64,000 bases of DNA from Candidatus Endomicrobiellum devescovinae (GCA_031267795.1 JAIRYK010000009.1:1-64000); one strand, 5' to 3'. Shown: positions 37,783 through 46,962, numbered from the stretch's first letter. The notes: generated by a model from the sequence alone, not told the origin. Numbers and translations: made by a program.

Positions 37783-38718
37783 ATGAAAAAATTAAGTTTT
37801 ATAATACCTTGTTATAATGAAGAAAAAAATATTTTGCTTATGTATGATGCTGTAAGAAAAGTAATAAATGATATTAAAAAATATAATTACGAATTTATTT
37901 TTGTTGATAATGCTTCAACAGATAATACGCTTCAAATTCTTAAAAATTTAGCACAGAAAGATAAATTTGTGAAAATTATAGCCAATTATCGTAATTTTGG
38001 GGTGGAAAGAAGTGTTATGAATGCTTTTTTATCTGCGAGCGGCGATGCTATAATAGAAATGGCTTGCGATATGCAGGATCCGCCAGATCTTATACCTATT
38101 TTTTTGAAACATTGGGAGAATGGTACAAAAGTAGTTTGGGGACAGAGAACTGACAGCGATGAAAGATTTTTTATGAAAAAAGCTCGGGATTTATATTATA
38201 AAGTTATAAAAAAGTTTAGTTATATCAAACAATATGAAAAAGTTACAGGTTGGGGATTATATGATAGAAGTGTGATAAACAAGTTTCGTAATCTTAATGA
38301 TCCTATGCCTATTTTACGAAATATCATTCCTGATTTTGGATATGACGTTGTTTTAGTTCCATATCATCAACCTATTCGCCTACAGGGAAAAAGCTCTTAT
38401 AGTTTGTTTTCTTATTTTGACTTGGCATTGTCATCTCTTGTTCATACTAGTAAAGTACCATTAAAATGTTGTATTTATTTAGGTATTATTTGCTCAGTTA
38501 TAGATCTAAGCGTTGCTATAATTTATTTAATTTATAAATTGTTATATTGGAATACTTTTGAAGTGGGTCTTGCCCCCCTTATTATAGGGTGTTTCTTTTT
38601 CTTTTCAGTACAAATTTTATTTTTTGGTCTATTATCAGAATATGTTTTAAGTATATTAGATTTTGTAAATTTTAGGCAATATGTTGTAGAAAAAGAAAGA
38701 ATCAATTTTGAGGACTAA
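37783..38718 (+). CDS. GtrB-like polyprenyl-phosphate glycosyltransferase
   Basis: 311 residues from ATG 37783, chosen because AAGGA lies 7 bases upstream; an earlier TTG would add a non-homologous lead. GT2 domain: SFIIPCYNEEKNI, FVDNASTDNTL, CDMQDPPDLI (DxD-like, DMQDPP typical of the DPM1/GtrB branch), GKSSYSL near the membrane junction. Two C-terminal TM helices (IYLGIICSVIDLSVAIIYLIY and PLIIGCFFFFSVQILFFGLL). Such enzymes charge undecaprenyl phosphate with glucose or a similar sugar for use by a GtrII-type transferase, a candidate for which is at 29044. Confidence 0.92.
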   Translation: MKKLSFIIPCYNEEKNILLMYDAVRKVINDIKKYNYEFIFVDNASTDNTLQILKNLAQKDKFVKIIANYRNFGVERSVMNAFLSASGDAIIEMACDMQDPPDLIPIFLKHWENGTKVVWGQRTDSDERFFMKKARDLYYKVIKKFSYIKQYEKVTGWGLYDRSVINKFRNLNDPMPILRNIIPDFGYDVVLVPYHQPIRLQGKSSYSLFSYFDLALSSLVHTSKVPLKCCIYLGIICSVIDLSVAIIYLIYKLLYWNTFEVGLAPLIIGCFFFFSVQILFFGLLSEYVLSILDFVNFRQYVVEKERINFED

Positions 38719-38721
38719 TCC

Positions 38722-39666
38722 ATGAAAAAACTTGTTATTACTGGAGCAACAAGCATGCTTGGGCTTGCTCTTACAAAATGTGCTATAAATCTAGGTATGG
38801 AAGTTTTATGTATTGTTAGAAAAACCTCAAAAAATTTAGATACTTTGTTGAAATTAAATAATTTAAAAATAGAGTTTTGTGATTTAAGTAATTATTCAAA
38901 TCTTAATATTGAAGGAAAATTTGATGCTTTTTTTCATCTTGCTTGGGACAAAACACATTTTTCATTACGTGATGATGTGTATGGGCATGAGAGAAATATA
39001 AGATATACTCTTGATGCAGTTCATTTAGCAAAAAAATTAAAATGTTCAGTATTTATTGGCGCTGGTTCGCAAGCTGAATATGGAATTGCGTCTTGTTTAC
39101 TAAGTTCAGATACTCCAGTAAATCCTGAAAATGGGTATGGTATAGCAAAGTATGCTGCAGGTAAATTAAGTAGAATACTTTGCTCTCAGGAGTCTATACG
39201 TCATGTTTGGGTTAGAATACTTTCTGTCTTTGGTCCTCAAATGGAAGAACATACTGTTATTATGTATGTTCTTAAAGAATTACTTATGAATCGTTCTCCA
39301 AAACTTACTAAGTGTGAACAAGAGTGGGATTTTTTATACTCTGAAGATGCTGCAGCTGCATTGATAGCATTAGCTGATAAGGGTATAAATGGTAAAGTAT
39401 ATCCTTTAGGGTCTGGTAAATGTAGAAAATTGTTTGAATACATTGAGTCAATAAGAAATATTGTTGCCCCTGGCAAGATGATACATTTTGGCGAAAAGCA
39501 ATATTATCCTCATCAACCGATGTATTTATGTGCAGACATATCGGAACTAACTGCAGATACAGGCTGGAAGCCAACTATCTCGTTTGAAAGTGGGATACGG
39601 AAGATGTTTACCCCCCCCCTCACACAGATAGTTAATTCCTGTGAATATATTAGGCAGGCTGCATAG
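38722..39666 (+). CDS. NAD(P)-dependent sugar reductase/epimerase, SDR family (contains a C9 tract)
   Basis: 314 residues. Extended SDR: LVITGATSMLGLALTKCAI cofactor motif, GAGSQAEYG (active-site Ser/Thr region), NGYGIAKYAAGKL (YxxxK), RILSVFGPQ. Sequence type is that of CDP-sugar 4-ketoreductases (abequose-synthase-like) rather than of UDP-galactose epimerases. In this operon it could reduce the keto group of the branched or dideoxy sugar. Near the C-terminus a run of nine C (39611-39619) encodes TPP; the residues after it (LTQIVNSCEYIRQAA) do not look like the usual family ending. The stop overlaps the next start. Confidence 0.85.
   Translation: MKKLVITGATSMLGLALTKCAINLGMEVLCIVRKTSKNLDTLLKLNNLKIEFCDLSNYSNLNIEGKFDAFFHLAWDKTHFSLRDDVYGHERNIRYTLDAVHLAKKLKCSVFIGAGSQAEYGIASCLLSSDTPVNPENGYGIAKYAAGKLSRILCSQESIRHVWVRILSVFGPQMEEHTVIMYVLKELLMNRSPKLTKCEQEWDFLYSEDAAAALIALADKGINGKVYPLGSGKCRKLFEYIESIRNIVAPGKMIHFGEKQYYPHQPMYLCADISELTADTGWKPTISFESGIRKMFTPPLTQIVNSCEYIRQAA
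39611..39619 (+). repeat. C9 homopolymer near the 3' end of the SDR gene
   Basis: Nine consecutive C. A one-base change moves the stop from 39664-39666 to a site 20-30 bases earlier, altering the last ~15 residues and uncoupling translation from the overlapping next gene. Confidence 0.8.
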
Positions 39667-40739
39667 TGGAGAAATTCAGCTTTCCTAATACTATTATAAA
39701 AGATGACATAAATTTTATACTTTCAGAAAATATTAATTGGTCATATCTAAAAGGTAAAACAATTTTAATAACAGGGGCAAATGGTTTTATACCAAGTTAT
39801 GTAGTGTACACTCTGCTTAGATTAAATGAAACAGTTTGCTTAGAAGATCCAATATTTATTATTGCATTGGCGAGAAATAAGGCAAAAGCAGAAGCTAAAT
39901 TCTTGCCCTTTTTTAAAAATGAACAATTCTGTTTAGTGGTTTGTGATGTTGCGTATGTAGACGTGGCATCGTTTAACATGGGTAGGAAAATAGATATAAT
40001 TATTCACGCAGCTAGTCAAGCCAGTCCAAAATATTATGGCATAGATCCTGTTGGAACTTTAAAGGCAAATAGTATCGGGACAATCCATATGTTAGATTTA
40101 GCAAAAAACAACGGATCTGAGAAATTTTTATTTATAAGTTCAGGAGAAGTTTATGGGACTCTTGATAACAACTTGTCAAAAGTTAAAGAAGATTATACCG
40201 GGAATGTTGATATAACTAATGTGCGTTCTTGTTATGCGGAAAGTAAGCGAATAGGGGAGACTATGTGTGTATGTTGGTCTCATCAGTATAACTTGTGTAC
40301 TAGCATGTTAAGATTATCTCATACTTATGGTCCTGGACTAGACTTAAATGATGGAAGAGTATTTGCTGACTTTGTTAAGAATATAGTTCAAAATGAAGAT
40401 ATTATTTTGACATCTGATGGTAAAAGCAAAAGAAGTTTTGTTTATATTACTGATATGATTTTAGCTCTTTTCCGAGTTTTGTTCTATGGTGAAAGTAAAC
40501 AAGCATATAATGTGGCTGCTGATTCTGAGACAGAAATTTTGGAATTAGCAAAAATATTGTGCGGTTTATATCCAGATAAAAATCTAGCTGTTAAATTTAA
40601 AAATGTTGTAAGTTCAACTTATATTTGCTCACCGTCAACAGGTGCATCTTTATGTACCGATAAAATTAAAAAACTTGGCTGGCGGCAGAAAATTCAAATA
40701 GAAAAAGGTTTCAAGCGTATGATTGAGAGCTATAAATAA
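39666..40739 (+). CDS. NAD-dependent sugar epimerase/dehydratase, SDR family
   Basis: 357 residues starting at GTG 39666, which shares its first base with the TAG of the preceding gene; ribosome coupling is likely. TILITGANGFIPSYVVYTLL binds NAD (the usual GxxGxxG reads GANGFIP), ISSGEVYGTLD holds the catalytic Ser region, and CYAESKRIGETMC is the YxxxK pair; LRLSHTYGPGLDLNDGRV and SFVYITDMI follow. Closest by look to UDP-glucuronate decarboxylase/dTDP-glucose-dehydratase-like proteins of O-antigen clusters. Substrate not deducible. Last intact gene of the glycan operon. Confidence 0.88.
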   Translation: MEKFSFPNTIIKDDINFILSENINWSYLKGKTILITGANGFIPSYVVYTLLRLNETVCLEDPIFIIALARNKAKAEAKFLPFFKNEQFCLVVCDVAYVDVASFNMGRKIDIIIHAASQASPKYYGIDPVGTLKANSIGTIHMLDLAKNNGSEKFLFISSGEVYGTLDNNLSKVKEDYTGNVDITNVRSCYAESKRIGETMCVCWSHQYNLCTSMLRLSHTYGPGLDLNDGRVFADFVKNIVQNEDIILTSDGKSKRSFVYITDMILALFRVLFYGESKQAYNVAADSETEILELAKILCGLYPDKNLAVKFKNVVSSTYICSPSTGASLCTDKIKKLGWRQKIQIEKGFKRMIESYK

Positions 40740-40787
40740 GATTGACATAGGCGGTGTCTATTTAAACCTTGAGTATATCGTTGGGTT

Positions 40788-40796
40788 CCCCCCCCC
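40788..40796 (+). repeat. Intergenic C9 homopolymer
   Basis: Nine C just left of repeat copy B and about 140 bases upstream of the next gene. Position is too far for direct spacing control of the -10 at 40921, so it may be a remnant of a lost gene. Confidence 0.75.
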
Positions 40797-40798
40797 AA

Positions 40799-40888
40799 TA
40801 AAAACATAACAGCGACTATATAGTTCTTTTGTCTGTAAATTCATAACACTAAAAAAGCCCTAATCTTAAAATCTACTTCAACTTTGTT
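40799..40888 (+). repeat. Dispersed intergenic repeat, copy B
   Basis: Counterpart of 6729-6820, same orientation, differing by a few substitutions and three short indels. It separates the intact glycan operon from the frameshifted transferase gene and is immediately followed by that gene's promoter. Confidence 0.75.
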
Positions 40889-40897
40889 TTCTTAATA

Positions 40898-40926
40898 TTA
40901 AACTCAGGTTATAAGAATGCTATAAT
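40898..40926 (+). promoter_or_regulatory. Promoter of the 40934 gene (leaderless)
   Basis: Perfect -10 TATAAT at 40921-40926 with a weak -35 TTAAAC at 40898-40903 (17-base spacer). The -10 ends 7 bases before the ATG at 40934, so transcription should begin at or next to the start codon; no ribosome site is present. Confidence 0.55.
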
Positions 40927-40933
40927 ATAATAA

Positions 40934-42732
40934 ATGAGCAAAATTTCAATCAGATTTTTAACAACAAAGAAGTCCGCTAGACTAAAATTTAGGGTTATTA
41001 AACAGCATCAAAAGATGGCGACTTATTTGCGCAATAATTATATAAATCCATATATCGCAGGCAGTATCGGCAAACATAATATTCTTCCCAAGAAACAATT
41101 TAATACATCTAAAATAATTTGGCAGTATTGGGGACAAGGGATAGAAAATGCCCCGAAAATTGTCAGAGCTTGCATAGCTTCTGTTGGTAGAAATAAAGGC
41201 GATTATCAAGTAATCGTTATAAGTAACGAAACCATAAGCCAATATATAGATTTTCCTGATTTCGTTTATGATAAATTCAGAAACAATTCCGAATTTAGCT
41301 TTATACAGTTTTCGGACTTATTAAGGGTTAGTTTGCTCAGCGTTTACGGTGGAGTTTGGATTGATAGCACAATTTATTTGACCGCGCCAATTCCAGATGA
41401 AATTTTAACGAGCGATTTTTTTGCTTATCAACGCTCTGCGAAAAAACCGTGCGATTATAAATATTGGATAAAGAGTAATCCGGACTATTTTTCTTGGAAC
41501 AAAAGATTTAAAGTAAAACTTCTAAATAGTTTTATCGTATCAAAAAAGACAATCCGTTAATTTTGGGCTTAAAAGATATTCTGTTGACTTACTGGGAAAG
41601 AGAGAATAAATATCAGCATTACTTTCTTTTTCAAATAATTTTTAACGAGTTGATGCACCAAATGTCTCAGTATAATTGCCAGATTATCAGCGATACACTG
41701 CCACATTTGCTCGCAAAAAGCATTGGCGAGAAGAAAGAATTATTAACAAGCATAGTGCAAAATCAATCTGTTCATAAACTAACTTATTTTAACGAGCAAA
41801 TGTTTAAAGACGGGTCAATCTTACAAGAAATATTAAAAGGCTCCAATAATTTTGATGTTGCGTATAAGAAAAATCGCAAAGATATAACCTTCTGCACAAT
41901 TTTATTTAATATGGGCGACGAAATTTTAAAAGAAGTTAGAAATAACAGCAAAAATCCGAGAAAATTTGAAGATTTTTATTTGAAATCACTAAAACGGCTT
42001 GCACAAGAATATGAACAGCTTGTTCTTTACTGCGATCAAGAAACTGCGGATTTCTTAGAAAGAGAAAAGTTGACAAGCGTCAAGACAAAAGTTATGCGTT
42101 TGGAGGATTTAAAAGGTTTTTGCGATAGGCAACAATGCGAGGAATATTTGCATGAAATGAAAAAACTTTCCTGTGGAAAAGGAATGTTGTTTGGCGAAGG
42201 CAGGAATCCGGAAAATTTATTTGCTTGGATGATAATAACCCACAATAAACTTGAAGTCGTCAAATATGCGTACGAACAAGATTTTTTTAATTCGGATTAT
42301 TTTTATTGGATTGACTGCGGATGCTATAACCACATATACGATTATATGTGGGAAGGCTGGACAGGATTAATTTCTGCAAAACCTAACCACGCAAAGTTTG
42401 TGTTTATGACAAACGACTGGAAAGATTTATCGCAGATAGATATGGAAAAACTTTCTTATTTGCAAATAGCAACGATTGATAATGTCCCATTTGAATGCGG
42501 TGGCACTAGTTGGATTTTGCCAAAAAATAAAGTTAATGATTTTTATGAGGCGTTTTGGAAAACATTAGATTTTTTTAAACAGCAACGGCTATTTCCAACG
42601 GAACAGAGCGTTTTTAGTGGAATGCTTAAAAGAGGAGGGTATGATTTGTTTGAATTTACGCCTATATGCCCGATGTATAGAGGTCTATATTCGGCAATAG
42701 CGAAAGAAAACAATAATACGCCCTATGCGTAA
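40934..42732 (+). pseudogene. Capsular-polysaccharide-type glycosyltransferase fused to an HtrL/YibB-like domain, frameshifted
   Basis: Two frames (40934-41560 and 41563-42732) form one ~599-residue protein. The first resembles Caps_synth/GT32-type transferases: IIWQYWGQGIENAPKIVRAC and the DxD-bearing SVYGGVWIDSTIYLT. It then runs off frame in an A6 run (41542-41547); adding one A restores KKDNPLILGLKDILLTYW, the expected continuation. The second half starts mid-domain, and from about ITFCTILFNMG resembles HtrL/YibB proteins (LVLYCDQET, YFYWIDCGCYNHIY, FECGGTSWILPKNKV, PTEQSVFSGML). Function unknown, probably glycan-related. As written only the first 208 residues would be made. Confidence 0.75.
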
Positions 42733-42872
42733 ACGTGAGATTCTTTCAAAGTAGCTTGGCAAAAGTTTTCTGATTATTTATTTTGAAGAAGAATTGCCGC
42801 TGTTTCCGCGCTAAAAGAAATATTTTTTGGAAAAATAAGACAAAAATAGGCAAAAACTATCTTTTTTGCACA

Positions 42873-42890
42873 AACAAAATTAATTTTGTT
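42873..42890 (-). terminator. Palindrome after the thi operon (weak terminator candidate)
   Basis: Perfect 18-base palindrome AACAAAATTAATTTTGTT, 18 bases beyond the last thi gene. AT-only, so only a weak terminator. Confidence 0.3.
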
Positions 42891-42907
42891 GTCCAAGATA
42901 TTATTTC

Positions 42908-43993
42908 TTAATATTTATCAGTTCCGCCTTTAAGGCTGTACATTTTTCCTTTGTAGCCCGCTTCTTTTAACAATCGTATAGCATAAATACTTTTATATCC
43001 GTACTTACAAACAAAAATAGTGTCGCTATTCGTATTCAATTTGTCTTTTAAAAACACAATATTATTTAAAGCTACAGGCAAAGAGTTTGGGAAAACTAAG
43101 TTTTGCTTTTCATTTTCCTCGCATATACTAATTATTTTTATATTCTTTTTATTTTTAAGTTTTATTTTTAACTCATCAGAAGTTATTTCATTTTCAGCAA
43201 ACTTATTAATTTGGCAAACTTCGTCGTAGTCTGTAAGTTCTTTTATTGACGGATTTGTGCCGCATAAAGAACAATTTTTATCTTTTTTAATTTTAAACTC
43301 TTTTGTAAGCATATTAAGCGCATCAAAATATAATAGACGTCCAATTAAAGGCATACCAGCACCGGTTATAATTTTTAGAACTTCACAGGCTTGTATGGAG
43401 CCTATTATTCCTGTTATAGCGCCAATCACTCCGCTTTCACCGCATGAAGGAACGCTTCCATGTTTTGGTGCAATAGGATGAAAACAACGGTAACAAGCTC
43501 CTTTTTTTGCGTCAAAAATGCTTACCTGCCCTTCAAACTTATACACTGACGCCCAAACGTCAGGAATACCGCTGAGAGCACAAGCATCATTTATAAGATA
43601 ACGTGTTTGAAAATTGTCAGCAGCATCTGCAACAACATCGTAATTTCTAAATATATCTAAAGCATTTACACTTATAAATTTTTCATTATAAGCGTTGACT
43701 TTTATTTCAGGATTTAATTTTTCTATACGTTCTTTGGCAATTTCAACTTTACTCTTTCCTACATCACTATCATTGTAAATGATTTGTCTTTGCAAGTTTG
43801 AAACATCAACAGTATCAAAATCAATAATACCTATAGTTCCTACTCCTGCGGCAGCAAGGTATAATGCTAGTGGTGAACCAAGCCCGCCTGCACCAACAAT
43901 AAGAACGCTTGAAGATTTTATGTGTTTTTGTCCAGAAATGCCTATCTCTTTAAGCAATATATGACTTTTGTATCTTTCATAAAAGTTTTGCAT
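42908..43993 (-). CDS. thiF: ThiF/MoeB-like sulfur-carrier adenylyltransferase with rhodanese domain
   Basis: 361 residues. E1-like enzyme that adenylates the C-terminal Gly-Gly of ThiS so that sulfur can be loaded for thiazole formation. ATP-binding VGAGGLGSPLALYLAAAGVG, arginine finger NLQRQIIY, the catalytic-loop cysteine in VPSCGESGVIGAITG, and zinc pairs CYRC and CSLC. A degenerate rhodanese-like domain (about 265-361) ends with FVCKYGYKSIYAIRLL, whose cysteine occupies the sulfurtransferase loop position. MoeB-type specificity is possible, but location after thiS argues for thiamine synthesis. Confidence 0.88.
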   Translation of the reverse strand: MQNFYERYKSHILLKEIGISGQKHIKSSSVLIVGAGGLGSPLALYLAAAGVGTIGIIDFDTVDVSNLQRQIIYNDSDVGKSKVEIAKERIEKLNPEIKVNAYNEKFISVNALDIFRNYDVVADAADNFQTRYLINDACALSGIPDVWASVYKFEGQVSIFDAKKGACYRCFHPIAPKHGSVPSCGESGVIGAITGIIGSIQACEVLKIITGAGMPLIGRLLYFDALNMLTKEFKIKKDKNCSLCGTNPSIKELTDYDEVCQINKFAENEITSDELKIKLKNKKNIKIISICEENEKQNLVFPNSLPVALNNIVFLKDKLNTNSDTIFVCKYGYKSIYAIRLLKEAGYKGKMYSLKGGTDKY

Positions 43994-44046
43994 AAATTAC
44001 AACCTTAAAATAAAAACATTTTTATATGCATGTACATGATGAAAAT

Positions 44047-44250
44047 CTATCCGCCTGCCACAAATCTTAAAACTTCAACGCTGTCTCCATTTGAAAGAAA
44101 AGTTTTGTCTAGTTCAGTTTGATTTACAACATTCATATTTAATGCTACGACAACGGTGTCAGGAACAATTTTTTTGTCTTCTAACAACTTAAGAAGAGAA
44201 AATTTTTCTTTTACATTTTCATCTTTTCCGTTTAACTTAATTGTTATCAT
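44047..44250 (-). CDS. thiS: Sulfur carrier protein ThiS
   Basis: 67-residue ubiquitin-fold protein. It starts ITIKLNGKDENV, has the family core and ends VEVLRFVAGG; the terminal Gly-Gly is adenylated by ThiF and turned into thiocarboxylate to donate sulfur to ThiG. The start lies inside the end of thiE (14-base overlap), so the two are co-translated. Confidence 0.93.
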   Translation of the reverse strand: MITIKLNGKDENVKEKFSLLKLLEDKKIVPDTVVVALNMNVVNQTELDKTFLSNGDSVEVLRFVAGG

Positions 44251-44872
44251 TGATAACCTCTAAAGCTTGGCTAACTGTATCTTTAATGCTTGGTGAGGCG
44301 GTAATTTCAGTTACCATGCAAATACTATCTGGGTGAAATTTACAGATTTGCCCTATATTAGAAAGTTTTATACCCCCGATGGCTACTTTATGAACTTTAA
44401 TGGTTTTTATGCAATATTTGAGATACTCAAAACCAACGGGCGCACAAACATTATCTTTTGTAAAAGTTTTAAATATAGGTCCCACTCCAATATAGTCTGC
44501 ACCTTGCTCTTGAGCAGTGAGTGCCTGAGCAGGCGAATGCGTTGAAATTCCGATAACCATATTATTGCCAACAATTTTTCTTGCGCAAGAAATGGGCATA
44601 TCATCTTGCCCCAAATGTAATCCATCGCTTTCAACTGCAAGAGCTATATCTATATCGTCATTTACCACAAAAAATACATTGTAATCTAAGGTTAATTTGC
44701 GTATTATCTCACATTGTTTAAATTTTTCTAATTTTGTTTTATATTTATCGCGGTATTGCAATGTTTTTACACCTGCATCAAGCATTTCTTTAACAACTGT
44801 TATATTGTCCCGCCCGTTTGAAAAATTCTCTGCGGTAATAGCATACAAGCCTTTTGGCATTTGTTTTTTCAT
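44237..44872 (-). CDS. thiE: Thiamine-phosphate synthase
   Basis: 211 residues, normal length. TIM barrel joining hydroxymethylpyrimidine diphosphate to thiazole phosphate. Motifs: LQYRDKYK (pyrophosphate site), FFVVNDDIDIALAVESDGLHLGQDDM, IGISTHSPAQAL, GADYIGVGPIFKTFTK and VAIGGI. Its ATG directly follows the thiH stop. No pyrimidine synthase thiC or kinase thiD is in the window, so pyrimidine supply must be elsewhere or salvaged. Confidence 0.95.
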   Translation of the reverse strand: MKKQMPKGLYAITAENFSNGRDNITVVKEMLDAGVKTLQYRDKYKTKLEKFKQCEIIRKLTLDYNVFFVVNDDIDIALAVESDGLHLGQDDMPISCARKIVGNNMVIGISTHSPAQALTAQEQGADYIGVGPIFKTFTKDNVCAPVGFEYLKYCIKTIKVHKVAIGGIKLSNIGQICKFHPDSICMVTEITASPSIKDTVSQALEVINDNN

Positions 44873-45985
44873 TTAAAACATGTCCTTCATCACAGGCTGA
44901 TATCCTGCTTTGTAAATCATATCTTTAACGCTAGCAACGCTAGCAACGTCATTTATTGCAAATTGTCCTTTTGATAAAACTTCGCCTTGGGCAGCTCTTT
45001 TTACGTATCCACCTACTTCCGTGCTTGACCCTGCAGACATTTTAGTAATTCCAAGCGGGATGATATTATTTCTTAACTCGGAACTTTCGCGTGTAGAAAC
45101 TGTAATATTTATTCTGTTTATAAAAAGCCTCACAGTGCATATGGCTTGTACCAGCTGCATGTCGGTTATGGTTGTTTTTGGCTGAAATCCGCCTTCTGCT
45201 GGACGCAGCCTTGGAAAAGACATTCCAACTTCAGCATGTGGAAATTTCCTTCTTAAATATTGAGCGTGTATCCCGGCAAAAAAAACTTCGCTTATAAAAT
45301 CTTTTAATCCAAGCAATGCACCAACGTTGAGGTTTCTATAGTTTGCTTTTCCAGCTCTTTCGCATGTTTCAAGACGGTATTTGTAATCAGCTTTTGCGCC
45401 TTTTGTGTGCAATACTTTATAAAGATTTTCGTCATAAGTTTCTTGATATATTGTAAGTCCGTCAACTCCTGCGGCAAAAAGTTCTCTATATTCATTCTCT
45501 TCAAGAGGATAAACTTCCAAATCAACGGCAGCAAAATATTTTTTTAAAACTTTGACAGATTTTTTGAGATACTCCAAAGATGTTTTTACTCTGCTTTCGC
45601 CGCACACAAGTAGAATATGGCGTATGCCGTAACCGTCAATTATTTTACAGTTTTCTTCTATTTCTTCAAAACTTAATGCTTCTCTTTTAATATTATTGTT
45701 AGTGGAAAATCCGCAATACAAACAATTGTTAATGCAAAAATTTGAAACGTACAAAGGAGCGTACAACAATATATTCTTGCCAAAATTATTTACTGCAATT
45801 CCATTTGCTTTACAGGCAATTTGTTCAATATGATTTAACGCTTTCGGAGAAAGCAAAACAAGAAAGTCTTGCTCGGATAAATTTTCCTTATTAATAATAT
45901 TTAATATCTCATTATCTAAAACTTTATCTGTAAAAGCTTTAAAATCAAAATTTTTATATTTTTGTATTTCATCATAAAAACTCAT
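44873..45985 (-). CDS. thiH: Thiazole synthase radical-SAM subunit, tyrosine lyase
   Basis: 370 residues. Cleaves tyrosine to dehydroglycine plus p-cresol for anaerobic thiazole formation, in contrast to oxygen-using ThiO, which fits an anaerobic host. The radical-SAM cluster motif CxxxCxxC is CINNCLYCGF (C83, C87, C90 approximately), preceded by LYVSNF. Also LEVYPLEENEYRELFAAGVDG and RLRPAEGGFQP. Ten bases separate it from thiG upstream. Confidence 0.95.
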   Translation of the reverse strand: MSFYDEIQKYKNFDFKAFTDKVLDNEILNIINKENLSEQDFLVLLSPKALNHIEQIACKANGIAVNNFGKNILLYAPLYVSNFCINNCLYCGFSTNNNIKREALSFEEIEENCKIIDGYGIRHILLVCGESRVKTSLEYLKKSVKVLKKYFAAVDLEVYPLEENEYRELFAAGVDGLTIYQETYDENLYKVLHTKGAKADYKYRLETCERAGKANYRNLNVGALLGLKDFISEVFFAGIHAQYLRRKFPHAEVGMSFPRLRPAEGGFQPKTTITDMQLVQAICTVRLFINRINITVSTRESSELRNNIIPLGITKMSAGSSTEVGGYVKRAAQGEVLSKGQFAINDVASVASVKDMIYKAGYQPVMKDMF

Positions 45986-45994
45986 ATAAACCTC

Positions 45995-46768
45995 TTAGTT
46001 CCTTAAAAATCCAGTTAATGGCGATGACGCTCTTGCAATAGCTGAAACCGTGCCGTGTTTTGCAAGATAGGCTTTTCTGCCTGATGCAACTGCGTCTTTA
46101 AATGCTTCGGACATTAAAACGGCGTTAGGGCTTGATGATATAGCTGTGTTTGCCATTACGGCAGCGCAGCCCATCTCCATACACTTGCAAGCTTCAGACG
46201 CCTTGCCAAGTCCAGCGTCAACTATTATAGGCGTGCCTATTTCTTCAATCAAAATATGCACCATTTCTTCTGTTCTAAGCCCACGATTAGTGCCTATCGG
46301 CGCCCCTAAGGGCATTATGGCTTTTGCTCCTGCATTTTGCATATCTCTTGCAGCATATAAATCTGCATTCATGTATGCAAAAACATTAAAACCTTCTTTT
46401 GAAAGCGTTTCGCATGCTTTTGCCGTTTGATAATTGTCGGGCAATAGATATTTATTGTCGTTTATTATTTCTATTTTTATTAAGTTTGTTTGGCATGCTG
46501 CTTTTGCAATTCTCGCAATATTAACAGCTTCTTCAGCATTTCTAGCGCCAGAAGTATTTGGCATTATATAAATGTCTTTAGGAATGAAATTTAAAATATT
46601 TTCAAGAGGATTTTCAAAATCAAATCTTCTTACAGCAACAGTTATTATTTGTGCACCAGAAGCTTTTAAAATGTCTGGAATTAAATTATTATTAGGGAAT
46701 TTCCCACTGCCTATAAACAACCTGCTTTTAAGACTAAGCCCTGCAATGTTTAAAATGTCTTCTTCCAT
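45995..46768 (-). CDS. thiG: Thiazole synthase
   Basis: 257 residues from ATG 46768, chosen because GGAGGAAAGA precedes it; a TTG four codons up is inferior. ThiG forms the thiazole ring from deoxyxylulose phosphate, dehydroglycine and ThiS thiocarboxylate. Features: [56 protein letters not shown] and [19 protein letters not shown]. First gene of the operon, behind the TPP riboswitch. Confidence 0.96.
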   Translation of the reverse strand: MEEDILNIAGLSLKSRLFIGSGKFPNNNLIPDILKASGAQIITVAVRRFDFENPLENILNFIPKDIYIMPNTSGARNAEEAVNIARIAKAACQTNLIKIEIINDNKYLLPDNYQTAKACETLSKEGFNVFAYMNADLYAARDMQNAGAKAIMPLGAPIGTNRGLRTEEMVHILIEEIGTPIIVDAGLGKASEACKCMEMGCAAVMANTAISSSPNAVLMSEAFKDAVASGRKAYLAKHGTVSAIARASSPLTGFLRN

Positions 46769-46791
46769 TCTTTCCTCCAATGCTAAAACAG

Positions 46792-46832
46792 AAAAATCCC
46801 TCCAAGAACCTGAAAAATTCTTAAAGGGATTG
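46792..46832 (-). terminator. Riboswitch-linked transcription attenuator
   Basis: Stem AATCCCTTTAAGAA / TTCTTGGAGGGATT followed by a T-run on the minus strand, between the TPP aptamer and the thiG ribosome site. Expected to form when thiamine diphosphate holds the aptamer folded. Confidence 0.8.
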
Positions 46833-46850
46833 CATTAGTTTTAAAATCAA

Positions 46851-46957
46851 ATTCCCTACGCCGGCATTACCCGTATCAGGTTCAAGAGGCTATAACCCCC
46901 CATCGGTTAAGGCATTTTAATACCTTTCTCAGACTTCATAGCATGAAGCACCCGACT
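46851..46957 (-). promoter_or_regulatory. TPP riboswitch (THI element)
   Basis: Minus strand, 5' to 3': GTCGGGTGC opening, a short hairpin (TTCATGCTATGAAG), CTGAGA pyrimidine-sensor motif (46932-46927), then the second arm with TTGAACCTGATACGGGTAAT and GCCGGCGTAGGGAA closing. All diagnostic blocks of the thiamine-diphosphate aptamer are present. A terminator hairpin follows, so control is by premature termination of the thi operon when thiamine diphosphate is plentiful. Confidence 0.96.
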
Positions 46958-46962
46958 TTTGG

